Both the position numbers and the translations under genes were made by a program. A stretch of DNA of 64,000 nt, taken from Winogradskyella aurantiaca. Its GTDB lineage: Bacteria; Bacteroidota; Bacteroidia; Flavobacteriales; Flavobacteriaceae. Of the stretch, positions 8,672 through 18,100 are shown one piece after another (position 1 is the first letter of the stretch; every line of letters begins with the position of its first letter). Below the pieces are notes generated by a model that was not told where the DNA came from, made no database searches, and was given only the letters and a program-made list of their open reading frames with translations. Location of the stretch: contig NZ_QKTV01000001.1 in the NCBI RefSeq assembly GCF_003362725.1, positions 744,001-808,000 on the forward strand. Reading direction: 5' to 3'.

Positions 8672-9697
8672 CTAATTAAAAAATGGAAATATCTTATTTT
8701 TAAAGACATGCCTTCTATACGAGCTATTGTTTAAGAATATGGTAATTCTTTCTCTAATATTGAAAAAAAACCATTTTATTTTCAACAATAAACCGAATAT
8801 TCTGGGATGTATAAATCTCAGTTTAATCCATTTCAAGTGCTTAGAGTAAAAATTGTACTCTTTTAAATAGTCGAAGTCTTTAAAAAGGTAAGCGGCTGTT
8901 GTTAAGAAAAAATGAAATAAACGCTCTTTTATAATGCTCGTTATTAAACTACTGTTGTTTGGTAGTCCATAAAAAATGATATCATAGATCTGCTTCATGT
9001 GCAGACTGTAGTAATAGCGTCCGTGGCTATTAATTTGTGATGAGAGTATGGTGCTAATAATTAAGTGATCCTTTGAAGGTAATTGAAACCCTTCAAATTC
9101 TTCTTTCTGGTTAAAAATGTCCTTAGTGGACAAGATATCCTGTTTTCCAGGATTAATTATGGAGGAATGTAATTCTACTGCGGCAATTTCATCCGGGCAT
9201 ATCATCCTAGGAGCATGTCTGAAGTTTTTAACTTCATAGTTGAATGTGGCACCTGTTTGGTAACCATTGTGCTTCATTAATTCTACAGCTTCATCTAATT
9301 GATCAGGTTTGATGAGTATATCAATATCACCAATCATTCTTATCCCTTTATCCAAGTTTGGAAAGAGTGTTATAAATGCTGCCCCTTTTAATAACACATA
9401 GTTAATGTTATTGTCCTTAAATAGTTTTGCTATGGAGTTTAATTGTGCAGAAATGCTCGTATTTCGATTGGAATTGATATCATGAATCTCAGTTAAGAAT
9501 GACGTTAAGTCCTCTGGGAGAAAATCGATTAATTCTTTTTTTCGGAGGGACCAGAATATAGATGGTAACAGTAATTGCTCACTTGAGATTTTAACCAAGT
9601 CCTCCCAAGAAGAAAAATCGATGAGTTCATTGGAGAGAAGTACGTTATTATAAGTAGGACTCAGTATTCTTCCAATAAGAACATAAATATCTTTCAT
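8672..9697 (-). CDS. NTP_transf_5-type nucleotidyltransferase
   Basis: A 341-residue cytoplasmic protein of the uncharacterised nucleotidyltransferase family (PF14907 type). The signature is NYVLLKGAA (about residues 99-107), followed by the metal-binding GDIDILI (about 123-129), with a mostly helical C-terminal half. Members of this family sit beside HPr-kinase-like proteins in some lasso-peptide clusters, where they are thought to modify a phosphorylated peptide or its product; that is family knowledge, not shown here. It starts one base after the kinase-like gene ends and is the last gene of the three-gene minus-strand unit that begins with a 54-residue peptide. The substrate is unknown. 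Confidence 0.8.
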   Translation of the reverse strand: MKDIYVLIGRILSPTYNNVLLSNELIDFSSWEDLVKISSEQLLLPSIFWSLRKKELIDFLPEDLTSFLTEIHDINSNRNTSISAQLNSIAKLFKDNNINYVLLKGAAFITLFPNLDKGIRMIGDIDILIKPDQLDEAVELMKHNGYQTGATFNYEVKNFRHAPRMICPDEIAAVELHSSIINPGKQDILSTKDIFNQKEEFEGFQLPSKDHLIISTILSSQINSHGRYYYSLHMKQIYDIIFYGLPNNSSLITSIIKERLFHFFLTTAAYLFKDFDYLKEYNFYSKHLKWIKLRFIHPRIFGLLLKIKWFFFNIRERITIFLNNSSYRRHVFKNKIFPFFN

Positions 9698-9698
9698 T

Positions 9699-10832
9699 TC
9701 ATCTATCGGATTCAGTTAATTGTTCTAGGATAGGAATTACCTCTTTAAAATTACTGTAATTTAAGTTGAAGAAACGTAATTTATCTAACCAATTAAAAAA
9801 CACATGTGCATGCTCAGCATTAGGTGAAATCCAAGATTCCCTAATCACTTCTTGGATAACCTCTTCCAGTCCAACTTCAGTGAATTCTGTTTCTATGTTA
9901 GGTTGATAATTTACTTTAATAAGGTATTTGCAATCGGCGCCGCTTTTAACAAAGTCTTTGTGCATGGGAATGTACGTGATAGCACCCTTACTTTTAGACC
10001 TTAATCCTTTTGTATAGCTGCTCTCATTAGGCCAGTATTTAGAAACAAGCGAAAGAGCAGAGGCTTTTACCGAAACGGCTCCAGGATTATGATATAACCT
10101 AGAATCATCTGCTCTTAGTGGTACCGTATCATCTGCTATGAGCTCAAAACCATGACTAACTAGCAAACTTACAAGTGTACTTTTCCCACTTCCCGAAGAC
10201 CCTGTGAATAATATGCCCAGTTTATGTTTAGAAACGGCGGAAGCATGTAGTAAACCAACCCAATCTTGATCTGTGGTTTCATGAAGTAGGTTTATTACTT
10301 GCATGATTAATTTGCCTTGAATTTTATGGTAGTCTGAAGTTTGGCATTGGATAGTCAGCGTATCATTAAGGCTCATAATAAGCTTTTTTTCAGCCAGTTT
10401 TATACGCACATGTTCATCTGGCTGGGATAAGTCGTTATTTATGTGCAAATGGGCAATTAACGGGTGGAATAACTGTTGAATACGCTGATCGTTGTATTGA
10501 ATTTCTAATACTTTTGACCCAATTTGATAGTATTTAGAATTGGCCAAGGGTTCAATTTCAATTAAATCAGGGGATTTGGTATCAGAATCGGTTAAGGTGT
10601 GACAGGTGGTCAGGTAGTCCTCAATTCTTTGGTATTGGCTTTTTAAGAAGGTAGTGGAAAAACCTGTTTCAACCTGCAATGATTTTATGAAAGACGACTG
10701 GGATTTGGAAGTCAGATATACATTCAGGATTTCCTGAAAATCAGTGTCAATTATAGAATAGGTGTTGGTTTTAGCAAACCATAATAAAAAATGGGATCCA
10801 AAAGAATTTACAATATCTGGACCATGAATCAT
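9699..10832 (-). CDS. HPr-kinase-like protein with PqqD-like N-terminus
   Basis: A 377-residue protein in two parts. Residues 1-90 resemble a PqqD/RRE-like winged-helix fold (inference from pattern and context, no strict motif). Residues 190-370 form a P-loop domain of the HPr-kinase type, with the loop GSSGSGKST at 211-219, a HASAV segment just before it and an ELIADDTVPL strand after it. HPr-like kinases in lasso-peptide clusters such as that of paeninodin phosphorylate a serine of the precursor. Here the upstream neighbour, 14 bases away, is a 54-residue peptide gene with Ser/Thr in its C-terminal part. No PTS protein HPr gene is nearby, so phosphorylation of a small peptide is the more likely role. 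Confidence 0.75.
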   Translation of the reverse strand: MIHGPDIVNSFGSHFLLWFAKTNTYSIIDTDFQEILNVYLTSKSQSSFIKSLQVETGFSTTFLKSQYQRIEDYLTTCHTLTDSDTKSPDLIEIEPLANSKYYQIGSKVLEIQYNDQRIQQLFHPLIAHLHINNDLSQPDEHVRIKLAEKKLIMSLNDTLTIQCQTSDYHKIQGKLIMQVINLLHETTDQDWVGLLHASAVSKHKLGILFTGSSGSGKSTLVSLLVSHGFELIADDTVPLRADDSRLYHNPGAVSVKASALSLVSKYWPNESSYTKGLRSKSKGAITYIPMHKDFVKSGADCKYLIKVNYQPNIETEFTEVGLEEVIQEVIRESWISPNAEHAHVFFNWLDKLRFFNLNYSNFKEVIPILEQLTESDR

Positions 10833-10846
10833 TTTAAACTAATAAA

Positions 10847-11011
10847 CTAACCTCCTACTCCTAAAGGATCTCCTCCTGGATCTGGTGGAGATGTTACCTG
10901 TGCTTTTAAAGGGTTCAATATGGTATAGGTTCCAACCGCTGTAATGGCTGCATATTTACCCATTTTTTTGATGGCTTCCTTACGTGTTATGCCTTTTTTC
11001 TGATTTTTCAT
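10847..11011 (-). CDS. 54-residue putative precursor peptide, Gly/Pro-rich C-terminus
   Basis: This short gene has not been recognised by size-filtered ORF calling, but it is a complete frame from ATG (11009-11011) to TAG (10847-10849). The N-terminal half is basic and starts MKNQKKGITRKEAIKKMGKY, then a hydrophobic stretch AAITAVGTYTILNP, then LKAQVTSPPDPGGDP and a final LGVGG. A leader-like helix followed by a short Pro/Gly/Asp-rich tail is what a modified-peptide (RiPP) precursor looks like. The TRKEAIKK plus hydrophobic segment ending in KAQ also resembles a Tat or Sec export signal. A perfect -7 element lies 18 bases upstream, and the kinase-like gene follows after 14 bases, so the three genes look like one transcription unit. 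The function is inferred only. Confidence 0.7.
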   Translation of the reverse strand: MKNQKKGITRKEAIKKMGKYAAITAVGTYTILNPLKAQVTSPPDPGGDPLGVGG

Positions 11012-11028
11012 GGAGCTTTTATTCCTGT

Positions 11029-11036
11029 CAAAAATA
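11029..11036 (-). promoter_or_regulatory. Candidate -7 element for the peptide-kinase-nucleotidyltransferase unit
   Basis: On the minus strand this reads TATTTTTG, a perfect TAnnTTTG, with the peptide ATG 18 bases downstream. The -33 region, about 19 bases further up, reads TGT, a poor match to TTG. Its placement supports the short gene being real and transcribed as the first gene of the unit. Confidence 0.5.
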
Positions 11037-11187
11037 ATAAACTATTATAAAACCGACATATTTTGACCTAATAATTGCAAGGGATTGGTAATAATCTAAA
11101 TACAACAACAAATAATTACGCTTTCTTGGTGTATTACTAATTTTTAGGCCTAATCTTTAAAATAATTTTAGTTTGACAATAAAAATT

Positions 11188-14100
11188 TTATTTCAATATT
11201 ATTTTAACCGTGTGTTCTGATATACCGTTGTTCAGTTTTACTAAATAGATACCGCTATTTAGCTGTGTACCATTGATGGTTTGCCTAGTCTTACTAGTAT
11301 TCAAGTCTCGCTTTATAACAAGGCGTCCTTGCAAATCATAGACTAAAGCTTTAGTATCTAATTCCAGCTGACCATCAACATAAATTTGCTTGCTATTATC
11401 CCCGTATATATGAAGATTCTTCAGGTCTCTTTCCGGGGTGCTTAAGGAATTTGATCCAAAATTCAGATAGAATCTACCCGTACCTGATAAAGCACTATTG
11501 CTTGTAATAACGTAGTCACTTGAACCTAACCTGGTAAACGTGTTAGTTTCTGCATCCTCTAAAATAACTTCAATGTCTGATGGTAAGTTTGAATAGTCTG
11601 CAGCAAATCTAATTTGCTGTCCCTGGCCCGCATGAACCCCTAGTGGTATTCTAATATTTTCTATGTGAATAGAATTTAGCGTTTGAACCATCATAGGGAA
11701 TCCAGCATTTTCTTCAATGAGATGTGAATAAAGGTCAAAGTTGCCTATACTATTGCCAAACGTTGTGCCGTCATAGCCGGGGTCCAATCCTAAGGAACCA
11801 TTTTCATGGAAATAGATGTCAGTGATCTTAACATTGCTGCCAGAACTTAGGCTCAATTTAAAATTTAGATTCTCAAGATTTGATTCGGTAAAACCAAGAA
11901 TAAAATCGTCGTCCCCAGTTAAGGTTCTCATGCTACTTGTAAAATCAATAGTACCACTAGAACCAGGTGTTCCAGGGGCGGCTACAAAAAATGCTTGACC
12001 TGGCGCAAGATTTATTGTTGGGTTGGAGATAAAATTGATAATGGTGAAATTGCCTGCGGTTCCCGCTCCAGGGAACGTACCGTTATTATAACCATAAATA
12101 CTAACAGCAAATGGTTCAAGAGCAGCTGCATTGGCCGCAAGAAACGCTTGCGAATCCAAATAACTGGGGTAGGGGTTACCCAATAGGTTCCATTGAGACC
12201 CGCCCACGGGTGTGGATATAGGGACTCCCGTTAAGTCCCCTGTAAATATATCACCGGAAAAGGTTAGGGTCTCACCGGTGGTAGTGGCTACTCTATAACC
12301 GACTCCTCTACTAAGGGCATCCGTTCCGCTAGTAGCAAAATTCTCGTAACTATTGGTTGTATTGTTAAACGGAGCAAAGGCATAAACAGATCCATTGGTA
12401 GCTAGCTTATCTGCATTGGTTGTAGGACTACCAAGACCAATATACTCATCAAAAGTCTGCCCATTATCTGGCATTAACGGAATGGACACGAGATCGTTAC
12501 CTCCACTGCTACCTGATCCAACGATGTTTACGAATCTGTTGTAATTAACCGTGCCGTTGGCCCCGACTAATGCAGGTAGAATACTTGAATAGGCAGATGA
12601 GGATGAATTAAGCGTCAGTGTTCCGTTATTGGTAAGGGTACCATTGGTGCGGAGTGTCTGCCCAGGATCGATTTCAACAGAAGAACCAGGTTCAATCGTA
12701 AAGTCATTTACTTCTATGGGTGCATCTACGGTATAGGTGCCGCTATTAACTATAACATCTTCTGTCCCAGTACCAGAGGTGGGAGGGCTTGGGAACCAAG
12801 TACCATCCCTGTAAATAAGTCCATCGAATTCTGAGACAACTCTAAAATTATCAAAGGCCGAATACCCTGAAACATCAGCATTTCGAGACTCAATCCAAAA
12901 GCCCACATTAGTGGTGCCGTCAGGTAAGTCAATAACAACTCTTCCCTCAGCATCAGGAATACCGTTAGCACCATCAAACAGGTTAACGACAGTTTGTTGC
13001 GTCCCATTGATTCTTACTCTATACCTCACATCATCTCTAGTGGCTGTATAGCCTTTCACTTGCCAATCAAAGACTATCTTGATATTTGAGAAGCCAGTCA
13101 CATCTACATTATCGAATGTTAATCTGGCCCATCCAGTTGATCCATTATCGTTTTCTCCAAGTATAGTACCTGAGAAAAACGGCCAGTCAATTGGAGATGC
13201 CGAAGCTATGTCGATTGGACCATAAAAGCCACTAACTCCCCATCCATTGTCATAAAAGGGACGATTGTAAGTCACATTCCATTCTGGACCACTGCCATCA
13301 AAATCTTGAATCCATAGAGCTAAATAGGGATTTAAAACATCAAAGAATGCACTTGGTGTATTGATAAAGCCAGTAGCAAAAGCAGTGATTGTAAACCCTG
13401 TTCCTTTTTCAGAAAAAGCCAAATTAGAGAAGGTGGCAACCCCGTTTGTTGCACTGGTCGATGTGGTAGCTGACGGATCAAATGTTCCTGAAGTAAAGAA
13501 TGAAACTGTATCTGTATAATCTAAATCAAGATTACTGTTACTATCCACGGCATATATTTCTACAGCCGGTACCATTGGTTCAAACTGGTTGACGTCTGTG
13601 GCATTTTGATTGTAAATAAAACTTGTTGCGTCTACCTCAAGCCTATTAGCATCTCCTGTAATGGAAGTTTGCGCTCCACCAGCATCACCAAACTCAAAAA
13701 GAGAGCTTCCTGAAGATGGCGTTATTGCCGAATTCACAGAGAGTTGAATTTGTTCGTTATCCGTGACAGAGGATGTAAAAGTGGCGTATACGTCAAAACT
13801 CTTAGTGCCGTTATCGGGTGCAGAGATTCCAGAGCCACCATTTAGATTTGTGAATTCTGTTAAGTCCGTTACACTTGTCACTTCGCCCATTGATACTCCA
13901 CCGTTAAATATGGCTAGTGCGGCGATAAAGCTGGGATTAGTCACTGTAAATGTAATGTCTGATAAAATCGTTGGGTCACTATCGGTATCGGAACCAGCAG
14001 CACCTCCATCGCGAATGGTAAAGGAGCCGATTTGCACGGCATTAGCGGTTGTTAATCCAGATGTAGCATCAAAAGAAATATAATCAATATTATCCGTTTC

Positions 14101-14769
14101 ACCCCCATTGGTAACAATGTCTGAGTCCGTACTATTAGTTGAACTTGTTACAGCTGTACCAACAATTCGCGCTCCAGGTGAAGCAATACCCAAATCTGCC
14201 CATCCAGAGCCAGCTCCATTGGCAATTCGGAACCATCCCCCATTGGTATTTGAGTTCCAGGCATATAATCTGAAGGTTATGGTACCTCCCTCTGTTGGAT
14301 TAATCAAAGGTAAGCTTGGTGTATTCCCCGAATCAAAAAAGAAATTGGTAGCCGAAGAAGGGGTGACCTCCTCATTTGTAAAAGGAATCCCCGCAGTAGC
14401 AAAGCCATCAAAGCTATAAAAGATTTGCCATGCTTGAGGTCCATTATTATTTCGTCGAACTCTAATGTCCAGATCACTAATGGTAATTGTATAAGTTGGT
14501 AATGCAGTAATGGACCATTGGATATACTCACCTGCTGCTTCTGCTGATGCTGCATCAGTTGCGTTCCAACTGTTAGAGGTATGGTTTCCACCGCTGGCTT
14601 GACCTATTCCTGAACCTCTTGTAAACCCTACAGAACTAACACCTGCTGTATTTCCTGTATCTGTAGATCCCGTTGTTATATTGGATCTATCTATTACTAC
14701 TAAATTGGTTTGGGCACTTACAAAGGCACTAAACATAATAAGTGCAGCCAACAAGAGTTTTTTTATCAT
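11188..14769 (-). CDS. Giant T9SS-secreted surface protein, copy 1
   Basis: A 1193-residue exported protein. A Sec signal peptide (MIKKLLLAALIMFSAFVSAQ) is followed by a beta-rich domain of about 190 residues (RNNNGPQAWQIFYSFDGF, GGTITFRLYAWN), Ig-like segments with DNIDYISFDATSGL, a carbohydrate-binding-like beta-sandwich (about 480-650: IQDFDGSGPEW, GWARLTFDNVDVTG), a Thr/Asn-rich repeat (RTNGTLTNNGTLTLNSSS) and a globular C-terminal part. The last 75 residues (ALVYDLQGRLVIKRDL, LNSGIYLVKLNNG, HTVKIILK) are a type A T9SS sorting domain, which routes the protein through the outer membrane and is then cleaved. No enzyme motif is seen; adhesin or glycan-binding roles are guesses. It is a tandem paralogue of the next minus-strand gene upstream. 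Confidence 0.88.
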   Translation of the reverse strand: MIKKLLLAALIMFSAFVSAQTNLVVIDRSNITTGSTDTGNTAGVSSVGFTRGSGIGQASGGNHTSNSWNATDAASAEAAGEYIQWSITALPTYTITISDLDIRVRRNNNGPQAWQIFYSFDGFATAGIPFTNEEVTPSSATNFFFDSGNTPSLPLINPTEGGTITFRLYAWNSNTNGGWFRIANGAGSGWADLGIASPGARIVGTAVTSSTNSTDSDIVTNGGETDNIDYISFDATSGLTTANAVQIGSFTIRDGGAAGSDTDSDPTILSDITFTVTNPSFIAALAIFNGGVSMGEVTSVTDLTEFTNLNGGSGISAPDNGTKSFDVYATFTSSVTDNEQIQLSVNSAITPSSGSSLFEFGDAGGAQTSITGDANRLEVDATSFIYNQNATDVNQFEPMVPAVEIYAVDSNSNLDLDYTDTVSFFTSGTFDPSATTSTSATNGVATFSNLAFSEKGTGFTITAFATGFINTPSAFFDVLNPYLALWIQDFDGSGPEWNVTYNRPFYDNGWGVSGFYGPIDIASASPIDWPFFSGTILGENDNGSTGWARLTFDNVDVTGFSNIKIVFDWQVKGYTATRDDVRYRVRINGTQQTVVNLFDGANGIPDAEGRVVIDLPDGTTNVGFWIESRNADVSGYSAFDNFRVVSEFDGLIYRDGTWFPSPPTSGTGTEDVIVNSGTYTVDAPIEVNDFTIEPGSSVEIDPGQTLRTNGTLTNNGTLTLNSSSSAYSSILPALVGANGTVNYNRFVNIVGSGSSGGNDLVSIPLMPDNGQTFDEYIGLGSPTTNADKLATNGSVYAFAPFNNTTNSYENFATSGTDALSRGVGYRVATTTGETLTFSGDIFTGDLTGVPISTPVGGSQWNLLGNPYPSYLDSQAFLAANAAALEPFAVSIYGYNNGTFPGAGTAGNFTIINFISNPTINLAPGQAFFVAAPGTPGSSGTIDFTSSMRTLTGDDDFILGFTESNLENLNFKLSLSSGSNVKITDIYFHENGSLGLDPGYDGTTFGNSIGNFDLYSHLIEENAGFPMMVQTLNSIHIENIRIPLGVHAGQGQQIRFAADYSNLPSDIEVILEDAETNTFTRLGSSDYVITSNSALSGTGRFYLNFGSNSLSTPERDLKNLHIYGDNSKQIYVDGQLELDTKALVYDLQGRLVIKRDLNTSKTRQTINGTQLNSGIYLVKLNNGISEHTVKIILK

Positions 14770-15177
14770 TTGTATTTATTCTGAATTAATAAAGCAAATC
14801 GCGTTAATAAATACCATCTGATTAATGCACCTACATGACCCATGCATTTTAATTTTACTTAAAAACAAAAAACAAAATGGTACAGAAGCCTTAACTTCCT
14901 ATAATTCAGCTTTCAAACAGGTTAAATTCCCCTGCCAGAGCCATAATTAATCCCGGCGAAAATAACAAAAAATAACAAAATATTAAGAGAAAATCTACAG
15001 TTCTAAACAACCTTCGGATGAACTGTCTTTGAATGTAAAAATTCTATGCTTTAGATTGTTGTTTTTAAATTGAAGCCACTTGTTAAATTTCACTTATAAT
15101 CTATTAGCATTTATGTTGCGAAAGTCAAGCTTTTCCATTTCATTAATTCACTTTATAAATAGGTATAAATCTTTGTT
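14770..15177. other. Intergenic region between the two T9SS paralogues
   Basis: A 408-base A/T-rich stretch between the stop of the upstream copy and the start of the downstream copy. I find no open frame with coding character, no tRNA, no strong hairpin with a T run and no clear TAnnTTTG element on the minus strand. It presumably holds the promoter of copy 1, but I cannot place it. Confidence 0.6.
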
Positions 15178-18100
15178 TTATTTCAAAATAATTTTTACCG
15201 AATGTTCAGAGATTCCATTGTCAATTTTTACCAAGTAAATTCCACTATCTAACTGAGAAGCGTCAATAGTTTGGCGTGTGTTGTTAATTACTAATTCTCG
15301 CTGAATAACCAGTCTGCCTTGCAAATCATATACTAATGCTTTCGTAGCAGATTCTAATTGACCATCAATATGGATTAGTTTGTCATAGTCTCCATATACC
15401 TGTAGATTAAGTAAGTCTCGTTCTGTAGTGCTCAACGCATTGGATCCAAAATTCAAATAGAACCTACCAGTTCCAGATACACTATTGTTCAGTGTAAGGA
15501 CATAGTCTCCTGCATTGAGCCTTATAAAGGAATTGTTGAAGGTATCTTCCAAGATCACCTCGATATCCGATGGCAAATTCGAATAAGAGGATTTAAAGGT
15601 CAATTGCTGGCCCTGAGAGGCATGAACGCCCAAAGGTATTCGGACATTTTCTATGTGAATCGAGTTGAGCGTCTGCACCATCATGGGCAGTCCTGCATTT
15701 TCTTCAACAAGATGTGTGTAGAGGTCGAAGTTGCCAATGCTGTTGCCAAACGTTGCGGAATCATAACCTGGATCCAGGCCTAGAGAGCCATTTTCATGGA
15801 AATATATATCTGTAATTCTAACATTACTGCTGGATCTCAGACTTAGTTTAAAGTTTGGATTCTCATTGTTAGATTCAGTAAAACCAAGAATAAAGTCATC
15901 ATCCCCTGTGACGGTTCTCATACCACTGGTAAAATCAATAGTACCACTGGAACCTGGTATTCCTGGGGAGGCTACAAAAAATGCCTGACCAGGAGCTAGG
16001 TTTATCGAAGGGTTGGAAACACGATTGATAATTGTAAAATTTCCTATGGTTCCCGCTCCAGGGAAGGTGCCATTATTATAGCCGTAGATACTGGCAGCGC
16101 TGGGCTCCAGGGCCGCTTCATTGGCGTCAAGAAATGCTTGCGAGTCCAAATAGCTGGGGTAAGGGTTGCCCATCAGGTTCCATTGCGACCCACCAGCAGG
16201 TGTGGAAATTGGTATTCCAATAATGTCACCTGTAAAGATATCGCCAGAAAAAGTTAAAGTCTCGCCGGTGGTAGTGGCCATTCTATAGCCAATTCCTCTG
16301 CTAAGGGCATCGGTTCCGGTTGTAGCAAAATTGACGTAACTGTTGTTAGTGTTATTAAAAGGTCCAAAGACATAAACAGAACCATTGGTTGCTAGCTTGT
16401 CTGCATTAGTTGTTGGACTGCCTAGGCTAAGTAACTCATCAAAAGTCTGACCGCTATCAGGCATCAATGGAATGGACACGAGGTCGTTGCCACCACTGCC
16501 ACCGGATCCTGCAATGTTTACGTATCTATTGTAGTTAACTGTGCCGTTTACGGCAACTGCCGCAGGTACAATACTTGAGTAGGCAGATGACGATGAATTA
16601 AGTGTCAGTGTACCGTTATTAGTGAGGGAACTATTGGTGCGGAGTGTCTGTCCGGGGTCGATTTCAACAAAAGAGCCTGGGTCCACAGTCAAGTTGTTTA
16701 CTTCTACGGGGGCATCCACAGTATAGGTTCCGCTATTTATGATAGCATCAAGAGCACCGGTTTCAGAAGTTGGTGCACTAGGGAACCAGGTATTATTTCT
16801 ATAGATGAGTCCATCAAATTCAGAGACCACCCTAAAATTATCAAGGGCTGAAAACCCTGAAGTATCATTATTACGAGTCTCAATCCAAAAGCCTACATTG
16901 GTGGTACCATCAGGTATGTCAATAACAACTCTTCCCTCAGCATCTGGAATGCCATTAGCACCATCAAACAGATTGACAACTGTTTGTTGGGTATTATTAA
17001 TTTTCACCCTATATCTCACATCATCTGAAGTGGCAGTATAGCCCTTCACCTGCCAATCAAAAACTATTTTTAAGTTATCAAATCCAGTAACATCTACATC
17101 GTTAAATGTGAGTCTTGCCCATCCATTGGTTCCGTTATCATTTTCGCCAAGAATAGTTCCCGAGAAAAATGGCCAATCAATTGGTGATGCTTGGGATGCA
17201 TCAATAAGACCATAATAGCCACTGCCCCATCCATTATCATAGAAGGGGAGATTATTGGAGTAATTCCACACAGGTCCACTGCCGTCAAAATCCTGTATAG
17301 CAAGCACCAGATAAGGGTCAAAGACATCAAAAGAGGCACTTGGTGTATTAAGAATTCCTGTTGCAAATGCAGAAATCGTAAAATTGGTTCCTTTCTCCTC
17401 AAATCTCAAATCAGAAAACGTGGCAATCCCGTTTACAGCATTAATGGAAGTTATGGCTGATGGATCAAATGTTCCATTAGTAGATAAAGAAACCGTATCT
17501 GAATAGTCCACATCTAAATTGAAATTGGTATCCTCCGCTAATATTTCAACGGCAGGAACCATGGGTTCAAATTGATTGACATCCGTGGTATTTTGACTGT
17601 ATACGAAGACGCTGGCGACAACCTCAATTTTGTTGTTATCACCGGCTACAGAGGTAGAAGCACCTCCGGCATTTGAAAATTCGAATAATGAACTACCTGA
17701 AGTAGGATTGGTTGCAGAATTTATTGTCAGTTGAAATTGGCCATTATCTTCCACGGCTGAGGTAAACGTAGCATAGACTTCAAAGGTATTCTCTCCGTCA
17801 TCTGGAGCTTCGATCCCTGTTGGGCTGTTTAAATTAGAAAACGTTGTTATATCAGTAATGGTAGTTACTTCACTTACCAAACTTCCATCATCATAAATGG
17901 CAATGGCGGCAATATAACCTGGATTGGTAATGCTAAAGGAAATGTCAGTAAGGCCAGTGGGTAGCGCATCAGAATCCGGACTAGTAGCACCGCCATCTCT
18001 TATGGTGAATTCCCCTATTTGTAGCGCATTGGCGGGCGTCAATCCTGAGGTATCGTCGTAGTCCATGTAGTTAATATTCTCCTCGTATGTAAACGTTGGA

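Noticed and set aside
11144-11153. Palindrome TTAGGCCTAA after the T9SS copy 1 gene.
   Set aside because: It has no loop or T run and no second copy was noticed; a ten-base palindrome in this A/T-rich DNA is not significant by itself.
13763-14419. Two plus-strand open frames of over 100 codons within the T9SS copy 1 gene.
   Set aside because: The minus-strand protein is continuous, repeated in copy 2 and has clear domains; the plus-strand frames are by-products of its Thr/Ser/Gly-rich codons.
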